Shown in pieces: positions 26,808 to 35,681 of a stretch of 64,000 nucleotides of DNA. Position numbers and translations under genes: made by a program. The DNA comes from Saonia flava. GTDB lineage: Bacteria; Bacteroidota; Bacteroidia; Flavobacteriales; Flavobacteriaceae. How positions within the stretch are numbered: position 1 is the first letter of the stretch; every line of letters begins with the position of its first letter. Below the pieces are notes generated by a model that saw nothing but the letters and a program-made list of their open reading frames with translations, did no database searches and was not told where the DNA came from. The DNA lies in contig NZ_JAATJJ010000001.1 in NCBI RefSeq assembly GCF_011927795.1, positions 1,415,397 through 1,479,396 on the forward strand. Direction: 5' to 3'.

Positions 26808-27607
26808 TAATCCTTAAATATTAATTTTCCGCGATACAGCTCCTCAACTTCTACTTCTGAGGGACGATTATAACTTATAACATCTCCTGTCCCTCTAATA
26901 ATGCCATTTATAGCTTGTTGTGGATTGACCAAAACATCATTGGATGCTCTATGGTTTATAGAAATTCTTTCAGCCATTAGACCTTCTGCTTCTATTCTAG
27001 AATCACCGGCTGCCAAATTCACAGCCAATCTACCGGTACTTCCTTTTAATTGAAAATATGCCAATCCATTAGATACAATTGAGACACTATTATTTTCCAA
27101 TTCCAAATTAAAATGTCCATCTGTGGTATCCGCATTAGGATTTGAGAAGCTTTCAGAAAGCAAGTTTAAACTTGGGAAGGTCAATATTCCATCACTTTCA
27201 ATCAGCAATCCCGTACTACTTCTAATTTCAGAAACATTGGGTGAAGTTACATACACTTTTGTTAAGCCATAATCCCTAACATAATTGCAACTATTTTCAT
27301 TCCTGAGTACCAATCTACCTTCTTCAACTATTGCCGTTACATCATTTCTTAAAAACTCACCTGTTTCAATTTCTACTTTTTGAACTTCTCCTTGTTTAAT
27401 GACCAGACCCACATTTTCAAATACCGTGATTTTTGAAAAATCTGGCATACTAACTTCCTCCCTAACTATTTTCCCAGCTTTTTGAAAGCAGTCTCCGGCA
27501 TTTTCACTGTTACATGATATGAAAATAGTCATCAGTATTATAAAAATAGATTTCTCCTTTACTCTGGAAACGACATTCTGGTATATATTGTATCTATCTT
27601 TTAACAT
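26807..27607 (-). CDS. DUF2807 (GIN-like) lipoprotein
   Basis: 266 residues. The N-terminus has a hydrophobic stretch ending in a lipobox-like cysteine (IILMTIFISC, Cys32), after an unusually long n-region of about 20 residues. The rest is a repetitive beta region typical of DUF2807 (KITVFENVGLVIKQGEVQKVEIETGEF, RISINHRASNDVLVNPQQ). Only one usable ATG is visible. It lies 7 bases downstream of the PagL-like gene and overlaps the serine hydrolase gene by one base. Confidence 0.72.
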   Translation of the reverse strand: MLKDRYNIYQNVVSRVKEKSIFIILMTIFISCNSENAGDCFQKAGKIVREEVSMPDFSKITVFENVGLVIKQGEVQKVEIETGEFLRNDVTAIVEEGRLVLRNENSCNYVRDYGLTKVYVTSPNVSEIRSSTGLLIESDGILTFPSLNLLSESFSNPNADTTDGHFNLELENNSVSIVSNGLAYFQLKGSTGRLAVNLAAGDSRIEAEGLMAERISINHRASNDVLVNPQQAINGIIRGTGDVISYNRPSEVEVEELYRGKLIFKD

Positions 27608-27614
27608 CTATGTC

Positions 27615-28715
27615 CTAAAATCTAATTCCTATTCCAAATTCAACTGCTTCAGCTTTGGCTCCATGTGATTTCAAGGTAATCGCTCCAAAGACCTTGTCAC
27701 CAAAATAACGTTTTAATCCAATCCTATTGTATACTTGCCCCTCAAAATCAAATGGATAATAAATATAATACCCAAGCTGAGCTATCATGCTCATTTTATT
27801 AATAAACAATTCATGTCCCAGAAAAATTCCTGCTCTTTTGAAATCCTCGTCACCTGAAACATTCTGTTCTGGAAAAGCTATAGATTGATATTCTATCAAC
27901 TCCTTTAAAAAATTAGAAAAGAAAACATCTGTTCCTATTTGAATAGCGCTTTTTCTTCCCAAACGTTTATCCGCATAGGCCGAAAAAATATAAAACCCAT
28001 ATTGGCCAGAATTTATTACATCACTTTCATTTAGACCTGTCCTTAAAACAAGATTTATTTTAATTGGCTCGGTAATTTTCTCTTTTGTAGGGTTTACCAC
28101 ATACGCCATTTCTTCACCACCTTCCAAATTATATACCATTCCAACATTTAGCGCCAATGTATTGGTAGAAGTATTGGGTGCCCTAAAATTAGCATTGGAA
28201 TAATGAACTACCATTAAACCTGCCTTAAAACCCAAACCTTTAAAAACATTCTCTTTGTGGTAATTGAGCATAAGATAGGTAGAACTCAAAAAATCTGAAC
28301 CAAAGGCATTATTCCTAAAATTGGTTTCCTTATCATAAGGATTAGTATTGTATGCAATTCCCTGACCCAATCTAAATTGGATGTTTCTCTTAAAAAAGTA
28401 AAAATTATAATGTACATATAGCCCTAGGTTTTTACCTAGAACAGAGTTATTATTATCTTGATATACAGCAGAGTACCCCAAATCTGGATAATTATATTCC
28501 TGTTCCCATTTCTTGGCTCCGTATGTTTTCCTACTGTAGCTAATAATGAAACCGCCAGGATGATTTGTTATTAAATGGGAAATATCTGGATTATGAAGTA
28601 AAATTGATCCGTAAAACTGATTAACATCAATAGTGCGTCCAGCTTTTTTTTCACTGTCTTGGGAAAAGCAAAAGACACCGATAAAAAGAAAGTACAAAAA
28701 GACCTTTAGATTCAT
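27615..28715 (-). CDS. Outer-membrane acyloxyacyl hydrolase (PagL-like lipid A deacylase)
   Basis: 366 residues with a signal peptide (MNLKVFLYFLFIGVFCFSQ) followed by an outer-membrane beta-barrel with many aromatic girdle residues, ending in IGIRF. The segment GLMVVHYSNANFRAPNTSTNTLALNVGM carries the His-Ser pair expected for lipid A 3-O-deacylases, with the acid further on. It is twice the length of classical PagL. It sits 20 bases after metF, an unexpected place. Activity on flavobacterial lipid A is inference. Confidence 0.7.
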   Translation of the reverse strand: MNLKVFLYFLFIGVFCFSQDSEKKAGRTIDVNQFYGSILLHNPDISHLITNHPGGFIISYSRKTYGAKKWEQEYNYPDLGYSAVYQDNNNSVLGKNLGLYVHYNFYFFKRNIQFRLGQGIAYNTNPYDKETNFRNNAFGSDFLSSTYLMLNYHKENVFKGLGFKAGLMVVHYSNANFRAPNTSTNTLALNVGMVYNLEGGEEMAYVVNPTKEKITEPIKINLVLRTGLNESDVINSGQYGFYIFSAYADKRLGRKSAIQIGTDVFFSNFLKELIEYQSIAFPEQNVSGDEDFKRAGIFLGHELFINKMSMIAQLGYYIYYPFDFEGQVYNRIGLKRYFGDKVFGAITLKSHGAKAEAVEFGIGIRF

Positions 28716-28734
28716 GGAATGTAAAATTAGACAA

Positions 28735-29688
28735 TTAAAAAAGCTCTCTAGCTATTGCCTTTACATTATCTGATTTTCCCATAGAATAATAATGCAGCAC
28801 TGGAACACCAGCTTCTTTTAATTCTTTCGATTGTTGAATTGCCCACTCAATACCAACTTGTCGCACAGCTTTGTTATCTATACATGCATCCACGGCATCA
28901 ATTAAATCCTGTGGCAAATCTATTTTAAATACTGGTGGAAGAATATTCAAATGCCTTTTTACCGCAATAGGTTTTATTCCTGGAATTATTGGAATATTAA
29001 TTCCCATAGCTTTTGCAATTTCAACAAACTCAAAATACTTTTGGTTATCAAAAAACATTTGGGTCACAACATAATCTGCTCCTGCATCTACCTTTTCTTT
29101 TAATCTTTTTAAATCTGATTGTAAGGACGGTGCTTCCATATGCTTCTCAGGATAGCCAGCTACTCCAATGCAAAAATCGGGTAGATTATCCATCTCTATA
29201 TCATCATGTAAATACTTGCCTTCATTTAAATTTTGCACTTGCGCTACTAGTTCCGAAGCATAAGTATGTCCTCCCTTGGTTGGTGTAAAATATTTTTCTT
29301 CTTTCATTGCATCCCCACGCAAGGCCATAATATTTTCAATGCCCAAATACTGACAATCGACCAACATATACTCTGTTTCTTCTTTGGTGAAACCACCACA
29401 CAATACATGTGGGACTGTATCCACCCCATATTTGTGCTGTAAAGAGGCGCAAATACCTACCGTCCCAGGGCGCAAACGGGTCATTTTCTTATCCAAAAGC
29501 CCGTCTTTCTCTTTATATATATATTCCTCTCTTGATGTTGTTACATCAATAAAAGGAGGGTTAAACTCCATTAACGGGTCTATATTATCGTAGAGACTTT
29601 GGATATTTTTTCCCTTTACCGGTGGTACAATTTCAAAGGAAAACAAAGTTTCTCCTTTTGCTTTTTCTATATGATCGGTTACTTTCAT
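28735..29688 (-). CDS. metF: 5,10-methylenetetrahydrofolate reductase
   Basis: Makes 5-methyl-THF, the methyl donor for methionine synthase. 317 residues, TIM barrel with FSFEIVPPVKGKN near the start, FIDVTTSREE, MALRGD (flavin region), FCIGVAGYPEKH, and TQMFFDNQKYFEF. Co-transcribed with both metH parts and the 80-aa gene: it overlaps the latter's stop by one base. It therefore supplies the substrate of the enzyme encoded just upstream. Confidence 0.96.
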   Translation of the reverse strand: MKVTDHIEKAKGETLFSFEIVPPVKGKNIQSLYDNIDPLMEFNPPFIDVTTSREEYIYKEKDGLLDKKMTRLRPGTVGICASLQHKYGVDTVPHVLCGGFTKEETEYMLVDCQYLGIENIMALRGDAMKEEKYFTPTKGGHTYASELVAQVQNLNEGKYLHDDIEMDNLPDFCIGVAGYPEKHMEAPSLQSDLKRLKEKVDAGADYVVTQMFFDNQKYFEFVEIAKAMGINIPIIPGIKPIAVKRHLNILPPVFKIDLPQDLIDAVDACIDNKAVRQVGIEWAIQQSKELKEAGVPVLHYYSMGKSDNVKAIARELF

Positions 29689-29930
29689 TATTCTTTCGTC
29701 AATTTCTTTTTAATGGATTTATAGCTTTCTTCATATTCCCAATAAACCCATCTACCGTCTAAATAATCTATCAATATATATTTTTCGCTCAAAGATTTTA
29801 TTCTTGACAAAGCTACCAACTTGTTTGAAAAATCTGCCGCTACTTCTTCCAATATCTCCTTATTATTCTCATCATACCCATGAGAAATCATATGGCTTCC
29901 TAAAGTTAATTCTATAAATTTCCCACTCAT
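29688..29930 (-). CDS. Small protein of unknown function inside the metH-metF operon
   Basis: 80 residues, acidic N-terminal half and Lys-rich C-terminus ([12 protein letters not shown]), no signal peptide, cysteine or membrane span. Recognisable stretches are [25 protein letters not shown] and [18 protein letters not shown], aromatic-rich. The frame starts with ATG overlapping the metH stop by 4 bases and ends overlapping metF by one base, so it is translationally locked between them. It is a good candidate for a small accessory factor of the methionine synthase system, but no family is recognised. Confidence 0.7.
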   Translation of the reverse strand: MSGKFIELTLGSHMISHGYDENNKEILEEVAADFSNKLVALSRIKSLSEKYILIDYLDGRWVYWEYEESYKSIKKKLTKE

Positions 29931-32608
29931 GATTCTGCAATATTAGGGGCCAACCATTTTGTAGCCATTTCCAAAGATATTCCTTTTCTAGTAGTAAAAT
30001 CCTCCACTTGGTCCTGCGCTATTTTTCCTAATCCAAAATATTTGGATTCCGGGTTACCAAAATAATACCCACTGACACTTGCAGCAGGCCACATGGCCAT
30101 GCTATCCGTTAACTCTACTCCTATTTTTCCTTTTACATCCAAAAGTTCCCAAATTGTCAATTTTTCCAAATGATCTGGACAAGCAGGGTATCCCGGGGCA
30201 GGGCGAATTCCTTTATATGACTCTCTTATTAAATCCTCATTACTTAAACCCTCATTTGCCGCATAACCCCAATGTTTGGTTCTCACTTCTTTATGCAAAT
30301 ATTCTGCAAAAGCCTCGGCCAATCTATCTGCCAACGCCTTGATCATAATGGAATTGTAATCATCCATATCTTTTTCATAAGCTGCTGCTAATTCTGCTAT
30401 TCCAAATCCTGTAGACACGCAGAAAACACCCATATAATCTTGGATTCCAGACTCCTTTGGTGCTATAAAATCTGAAAGGGCTATGTTTGGCACCCCCTCT
30501 CTTTTCTTTAGTTGCTGACGAAGGGTTCTAAAAATTAGAGATTTTTTGCTTTCCTTCGAAAGGACTTCTATATCATCATCATTAATAGTATTGGCTTCGA
30601 ACAAACCAAAAACAGCTTTCGCTTTTAATTGCTTTTTTTCTATAATGTTTTTAAGCATGGCTTGTGCATCAGCAAAAAGCTCCGTTGCTTGTTCCCCAAC
30701 AACCTCATCTGTAAGAATAGCTGGATATTTACCATGCAATTCCCAACTTCTAAAGAAAGGTGTCCAATCTATAAAATCGACTAATTTTTTCAAGTCAAAA
30801 TCTTCAATGACTTGGATTCCCAATTGGTTCGGTTTAATAATTTCGGCAACCTTCCAATCTAATTTTAATTTATTGGCACGCGCCTGATTTAAAGTGAGGT
30901 ATTCTTTCTGTTTTCCCCTATTCAAAAATTTAGTCCTAAAATCATTATAATCCGCTTTAACGGATGTTTTATATGATTCCGAAGTCTCTTTTTGAAGCAA
31001 GTCGCCAACTACAGTTACCGCTCTAGATGCATCATTTACATGTACCACTGCATGTTGATATTGTGGGTCTATTTTTACCGCTGTATGTGCTTTACTGGTT
31101 GTTGCGCCCCCAATAAGCAATGGTACTCTAAATTTTTGACGTTCCATTTCTTTTGCCAAAAAGACCATTTCATCCAAAGACGGGGTAATCAATCCACTAA
31201 GCCCAATAATATCAACTCTCTCTTCTCTAGCTTTTGCAATAATTTTCTCCGGAGGTACCATTACACCCATATCAACAATTTCATAATTGTTACATGCCAA
31301 GACCACGCCAACAATGTTCTTTCCAATATCATGTACATCACCCTTAACCGTCGCCATTAGGATTTTACCAGCTGCTTCTGATTTTCCTTGTTTGGAGGCT
31401 TCAATGAAAGGCAATAAATAAGCCACCGCCTTTTTCATTACCCGAGCAGATTTCACCACTTGTGGTAAGAACATTTTTCCGCTACCAAACAAATCCCCCA
31501 CCACATTCATTCCGGTCATTAAATGACCTTCAATCACTTCAATAGGTTGATCAACACTGGTTCTTGCCTCTTCTACATCTTCAACTATAAACTCATCTAT
31601 CCCTTTTACCAAGGCTCGGGTAATTCTATTTTGAAGTGGCTCCTGTCGCCATGACATATCCACTTTACTTTCTTTTGTTGTGCCTACTACGGTTTCGGCA
31701 AACTCCAACAAACGTTCCGTAGCATCGTCTCTTCTATTCAGGATTACATCTTCAACATGCTCTAATAAATCTTTTGGAATATCATCATAAACTTCCAACA
31801 TGGTTGGGTTTACAATTCCCATGTTCATACCCGCTTTTATTGCATGGTATAAGAATGCAGAATGCATTGCTTCTCGTACAGGATTATTTCCTCTAAATGA
31901 AAAAGAAACATTACTTACCCCTCCACTAACACTACAATAGGGAAGATTTTCCCTAACCCATTTTGTCGCTTTAATGAAATCTATGGCATTTAATTTGTGT
32001 TCATCCATTCCTGTTGCTACAGGGAAAATATTAAGGTCGAATATGATATCTTCAGGTGCAAAATTCACTTGATTAACTAAAATATCATAAGAACGCTTTG
32101 CAATTTCTATTCTACGCTCATAATTATCTGCCTGACCAACCTCATCAAAAGCCATAACAATAACCGCTGCCCCATATCTTTTAATAAGCTTCGCATGATG
32201 AATGAATTCTTCTTCTCCTTCTTTTAAGCTGATAGAATTCACCACACATTTACCCTGTACCACTTGAAGTCCGGCCTCAATAATTTCCCATTTAGAGCTG
32301 TCTATCATAATAGGAACTCTAGAAATATCCGGCTCGGAAACAATCAAGTTTAAAAACTTAACCATGGCTTCCTTTCCATCGATTAAGCCATCATCCATAT
32401 TAATGTCAATAATCTGGGCTCCCCCTTCAACTTGATGCCGTGCAATTGCCAAAGCTTCATCAAACTTTTCTTCTTTTATCAACCGAAGAAACTTTCGAGA
32501 ACCTGCTACATTGGTACGTTCTCCCACATTAATGAAATTGCTCTCTGGAGTAACGACTAGTGGCTCTAGACCGCTTAATTTTAAATATTTAGCTTTTATA
32601 TTATCCAT
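29927..32608 (-). CDS. metH: Methionine synthase, folate/cobalamin/activation part
   Basis: 893-residue C-terminal part of cobalamin-dependent methionine synthase as a separate polypeptide. It has the pterin-binding barrel at about 1-300 ([17 protein letters not shown]). The cobalamin-binding region at about 320-560 contains the lower-ligand motif GDVHDIGKN (DxHxxG). The SAM-binding activation domain at about 600-893 contains [12 protein letters not shown]. It needs the separate N-terminal homocysteine-binding subunit, encoded 14 bases upstream. Confidence 0.94.
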   Translation of the reverse strand: MDNIKAKYLKLSGLEPLVVTPESNFINVGERTNVAGSRKFLRLIKEEKFDEALAIARHQVEGGAQIIDINMDDGLIDGKEAMVKFLNLIVSEPDISRVPIMIDSSKWEIIEAGLQVVQGKCVVNSISLKEGEEEFIHHAKLIKRYGAAVIVMAFDEVGQADNYERRIEIAKRSYDILVNQVNFAPEDIIFDLNIFPVATGMDEHKLNAIDFIKATKWVRENLPYCSVSGGVSNVSFSFRGNNPVREAMHSAFLYHAIKAGMNMGIVNPTMLEVYDDIPKDLLEHVEDVILNRRDDATERLLEFAETVVGTTKESKVDMSWRQEPLQNRITRALVKGIDEFIVEDVEEARTSVDQPIEVIEGHLMTGMNVVGDLFGSGKMFLPQVVKSARVMKKAVAYLLPFIEASKQGKSEAAGKILMATVKGDVHDIGKNIVGVVLACNNYEIVDMGVMVPPEKIIAKAREERVDIIGLSGLITPSLDEMVFLAKEMERQKFRVPLLIGGATTSKAHTAVKIDPQYQHAVVHVNDASRAVTVVGDLLQKETSESYKTSVKADYNDFRTKFLNRGKQKEYLTLNQARANKLKLDWKVAEIIKPNQLGIQVIEDFDLKKLVDFIDWTPFFRSWELHGKYPAILTDEVVGEQATELFADAQAMLKNIIEKKQLKAKAVFGLFEANTINDDDIEVLSKESKKSLIFRTLRQQLKKREGVPNIALSDFIAPKESGIQDYMGVFCVSTGFGIAELAAAYEKDMDDYNSIMIKALADRLAEAFAEYLHKEVRTKHWGYAANEGLSNEDLIRESYKGIRPAPGYPACPDHLEKLTIWELLDVKGKIGVELTDSMAMWPAASVSGYYFGNPESKYFGLGKIAQDQVEDFTTRKGISLEMATKWLAPNIAES

Positions 32609-32622
32609 AAATGGATTCCTAC

Positions 32623-33624
32623 CTATGCAGGAACAACAATTTTTCTAGGTTCATACTTGGCAACAACATCAACAATAGCCTTAATATGCTCTGGTGTTGT
32701 TCCGCAACATCCTCCAACAATATTTACTAAACCTTTTTCTGCATACTCTTTAATCTGCGCTGCCATTTGCTCCGGGGTTTCATCGTACTCTCCAAAAGCA
32801 TTGGGCAAGCCAGCATTAGGATGTGCAGATACCGCATTATCAGTTTTTGATGCTAAAACCTCTAAATGGGGTACTAACTGACTGGCGCCCAAAGCACAAT
32901 TAAACCCCACTGATAAAATTGGGATATGGGATACCGATATTAGAAAAGCTTCTGCTGTTTGACCTGACAATGTTCTCCCCGATGCATCTGTAATAGTGCC
33001 GCTGACCATAATAGGCACGTCTATATTTCTTTCTTCTCGCACCTCATCGATGGCGAATAATGCAGCTTTGGCATTTAGTGTGTCAAAAATAGTTTCCACT
33101 AATAATATATCTGCCCCTCCATCCAACAAAGCTTCAACTTGTTGTTTGTAAGCAACACGTAATTCTTCAAAGGACACAGCTCTATAACCAGGATCATTTA
33201 CATCTGGGGACATGCTGGCCGTTTTATTGGTCGGGCCTATGCTACCTGCAACAAAACGTGGTTTATTAGGGTTCTTTGCTGTATACTCATCCGCAACTTT
33301 TTTTGCTATTCTAGCAGATTCATAATTAAGTTCATATACCAAATCTTCCATGTGGTAGTCGGCCATGGCAATGGTAGTACCCGAAAAAGTATTGGTTTCA
33401 ATAATATCTGCTCCAACATCCAAATAAGCCCTATGTACATCTGCAATGGCCTCGGGTTGAGTTAAAGAAAGTAAATCATTATTACCTTGCAATGGATGTT
33501 CCCAATCCTTAAATCGCTCACCACGAAAATCTTCTTCATTGAATTTATAGCGCTGTAACATGGTACCCATGGCCCCATCCAATACTAAAATTCGTCTGTT
33601 TAATTCTTCTCTAATCTTACTCAT
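32623..33624 (-). CDS. metH: Methionine synthase, homocysteine-binding part
   Basis: 333 residues corresponding to the N-terminal homocysteine S-methyltransferase domain of MetH. Zinc-binding cysteines are in GFNCALG (around 247) and the pair in [10 protein letters not shown] (around 310-315). The start [17 protein letters not shown] is the family signature. This domain and the remainder of MetH are two genes here, while most bacteria have one 1,200-residue protein. Transcription starts after a terminator that closes the sulfite-reduction operon. Confidence 0.93.
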   Translation of the reverse strand: MSKIREELNRRILVLDGAMGTMLQRYKFNEEDFRGERFKDWEHPLQGNNDLLSLTQPEAIADVHRAYLDVGADIIETNTFSGTTIAMADYHMEDLVYELNYESARIAKKVADEYTAKNPNKPRFVAGSIGPTNKTASMSPDVNDPGYRAVSFEELRVAYKQQVEALLDGGADILLVETIFDTLNAKAALFAIDEVREERNIDVPIMVSGTITDASGRTLSGQTAEAFLISVSHIPILSVGFNCALGASQLVPHLEVLASKTDNAVSAHPNAGLPNAFGEYDETPEQMAAQIKEYAEKGLVNIVGGCCGTTPEHIKAIVDVVAKYEPRKIVVPA

Positions 33625-33730
33625 AACTACTTGTTTGAAAGAATACCTTATTGGTTGTCTTTAAAACGAATGCAAAGAAACGGCACTCCTTAACCAATTG
33701 CAAGAAATGTGTGTTCCGTAACTTAATTGC

Positions 33731-33769
33731 AATAAAAAAGCCTTTCAACCAAAATGGTGAAAGGCTTTT
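33731..33769 (-). terminator. Terminator of the cysH-sir-cobA-fpr operon
   Basis: 11-bp stem AAAAGCCTTTC (33736-33746) with GAAAGGCTTTT (33759-33769), extended by ACC/GGT in the loop. Read leftward it is followed by a T run. It lies between fpr and metH, so the methionine synthase genes need their own promoter. Confidence 0.85.
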
Positions 33770-33786
33770 ATCATTTTTTTAAATTT

Positions 33787-34848
33787 TTAAACAATACTTT
33801 GCACCACTTCTTTTTTAGCTTCCTTTTTAGATCCATCAAATCCTTCTACACCTCCCACAGTTGTATATTTCATTACAAACTTTTTGTTTGGGTTAATGAT
33901 TTGATACGCAAACTGACACATGACGGCTGCTTCATGGAAACCAGAAAGAATCAACTTTAATTTTCCTGGATATGTATTCACATCACCGATAGCAAAAACA
34001 CCTGGGATGTTTGTTTGATAATCCTTTGCATTATTTACTTTAATGGCGTTCTTTTCGATCTCTAACCCCCAATCACCAATAGGGCCTAATTTTGGAGAAA
34101 GTCCAAATAGAGGTATAAAATTATCAACCTCCAAAAGTACATCTTCTACATCTGCCTCTGTGCTTTTAATTAACACAGAATTTAGCTTATCCGTTCCGTG
34201 TAGTTCTTTCACCTCAGCTTTGGTATACAGTTTAATCTTACCCAACTTAGCCAATTCTGATGCTTTTTCAACTGAATCCAAAGCTCCTCTAAATTCATTT
34301 CTACGGTGGACCAAAGAAACCTCTGAAGCAACATCAGCCAAGAATATGGCCCAATCCAAAGCAGAATCACCACCACCAGCAATGACCACTTTTTTATCAC
34401 GGTACACTTCTGGGTCTTTAATAATGTATGCGATTCCTTTATCCTCAAAATCTACAATATTGGAAATCTGAGGTTTACGCGGTTCAAAAGAACCCAATCC
34501 TCCAGCAATAACAACAACTGGAGCTTGATGCTTAGTGCCTTTGTTTGTGGTCACAATAAATGAACCATCTTCCTGCTTATCCAATGTTTCAGCTCGTTCA
34601 CCCAATGTATACCCAGCTTCAAATGGTTTTATTTGCTCCATTAATTTATCAACCAAACCACCCGCCAATATTTCCGGATATGCCGGAATATCATAAATGG
34701 GTTTTTTTGGATAAATCTCTGAACATTGTCCACCTGTTTGCGGTAATGCATCGATTAAATGACATTTTAACTTTAACAATCCTGCTTCAAAAACGGTAAA
34801 CAAACCCGTTGGTCCCGCTCCTATTATAAGTATATCTGTTTTAATCAT
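33787..34848 (-). CDS. Ferredoxin-NADP(+) reductase, thioredoxin-reductase-like
   Basis: 353-residue flavoprotein with two nucleotide-binding motifs: FAD GAGPTGLFT (about 10-18) and NADPH GGGDSALDWA (about 163-172). The redox CxxC of thioredoxin reductases is absent, which marks the ferredoxin-NADP reductase type. C-terminal segment GVFAIGDVNTYPGKLKLILSGFHEAA is typical. It is fourth in the cysH-sir-cobA-fpr unit, so it most likely delivers electrons through ferredoxin to the sulfite reductase. Confidence 0.88.
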   Translation of the reverse strand: MIKTDILIIGAGPTGLFTVFEAGLLKLKCHLIDALPQTGGQCSEIYPKKPIYDIPAYPEILAGGLVDKLMEQIKPFEAGYTLGERAETLDKQEDGSFIVTTNKGTKHQAPVVVIAGGLGSFEPRKPQISNIVDFEDKGIAYIIKDPEVYRDKKVVIAGGGDSALDWAIFLADVASEVSLVHRRNEFRGALDSVEKASELAKLGKIKLYTKAEVKELHGTDKLNSVLIKSTEADVEDVLLEVDNFIPLFGLSPKLGPIGDWGLEIEKNAIKVNNAKDYQTNIPGVFAIGDVNTYPGKLKLILSGFHEAAVMCQFAYQIINPNKKFVMKYTTVGGVEGFDGSKKEAKKEVVQSIV

Positions 34849-34893
34849 TTCTTCTACTATTTGAATCTGATGTAGATTCTCACTTTCTAATTA

Positions 34894-35679
34894 TTAACTA
34901 ATTCTATTTGACAGAAATTCTTGTTGTATCTGTACGATCTGTTCTCTATGCCTTACAACTTCTCCTATTACAATTATTGCCGGATTGGACAAATTTCGGG
35001 ATTCCACAACTTCTAATATGGAACTAATGTTGCCAATCCCTATTTTTTCTTCATTTGTTGTACCACTTTGAATAACTGCCACTGGAGTTTCTGATTTTCC
35101 TTCTGATATAAATAATTCAACAATTTCTGGCAATTTGGACATTCCCATTAAAATAATCACCGTGGCACTTGATTTTGCTGCCAAAGACACATCTTTTGAA
35201 AGCTTATGCTCCTTATTGGTGCCAGTAATAACCCAGAAACTTTCGGATGCACCTCTTTTGGTTACAGGAATATTTTGTGAAGCCGGTACAGCTACAGATG
35301 ACGAAATTCCGGGCACCATTGCAACTTCTAGACCATGTTCAGCGGCATAAAGCATTTCTTCCGATCCCCGACCAAAAACAAATGGGTCTCCACCTTTAAG
35401 GCGAACTACGTGACCATGTGTTTGGGCTTTGGCCACTATCAATTCATTGATTTGTTCTTGTTGGTATGCATAACAGCCTTTTCTTTTGCCAACAAATATC
35501 TTTTCAGCATTTTGAGCAAAATCTAAAAGCTCTGGATTCACCAAAGCATCATACAAAACCACATTGGCATCTTGTAGGGCTTTGACACCTTTAAGGGTGA
35601 TCAATTCCGCATCGCCGGGTCCAGCACCAACCACCGTCAATTTCCCTCTGCTATAATATGATTTCTTGTTATTATCCAA
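34894..35679 (-). CDS. cobA: Uroporphyrinogen-III C-methyltransferase
   Basis: 261 residues. Uses two SAM to make precorrin-2, the first step to sirohaem, the cofactor of the sulfite reductase encoded 2 bases upstream. Motifs: VGAGPGDAELITLKG, RLKGGDPFVFGRG, VPGISSSVAVPA, ITGTNKEHK and ALVNPELL. This is the single-domain SUMT; the precorrin-2 dehydrogenase/ferrochelatase needed to finish sirohaem is not in the window. Confidence 0.94.
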   Translation of the reverse strand: MDNNKKSYYSRGKLTVVGAGPGDAELITLKGVKALQDANVVLYDALVNPELLDFAQNAEKIFVGKRKGCYAYQQEQINELIVAKAQTHGHVVRLKGGDPFVFGRGSEEMLYAAEHGLEVAMVPGISSSVAVPASQNIPVTKRGASESFWVITGTNKEHKLSKDVSLAAKSSATVIILMGMSKLPEIVELFISEGKSETPVAVIQSGTTNEEKIGIGNISSILEVVESRNLSNPAIIVIGEVVRHREQIVQIQQEFLSNRIS

Positions 35680-35681
35680 AA

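Noticed and set aside
33731-33780. A possible leader peptide/attenuator in front of metH
   Set aside because: The small frame there has nine codons and no Met enrichment, and the hairpin follows directly on the fpr stop codon. It is best read as the fpr terminator.
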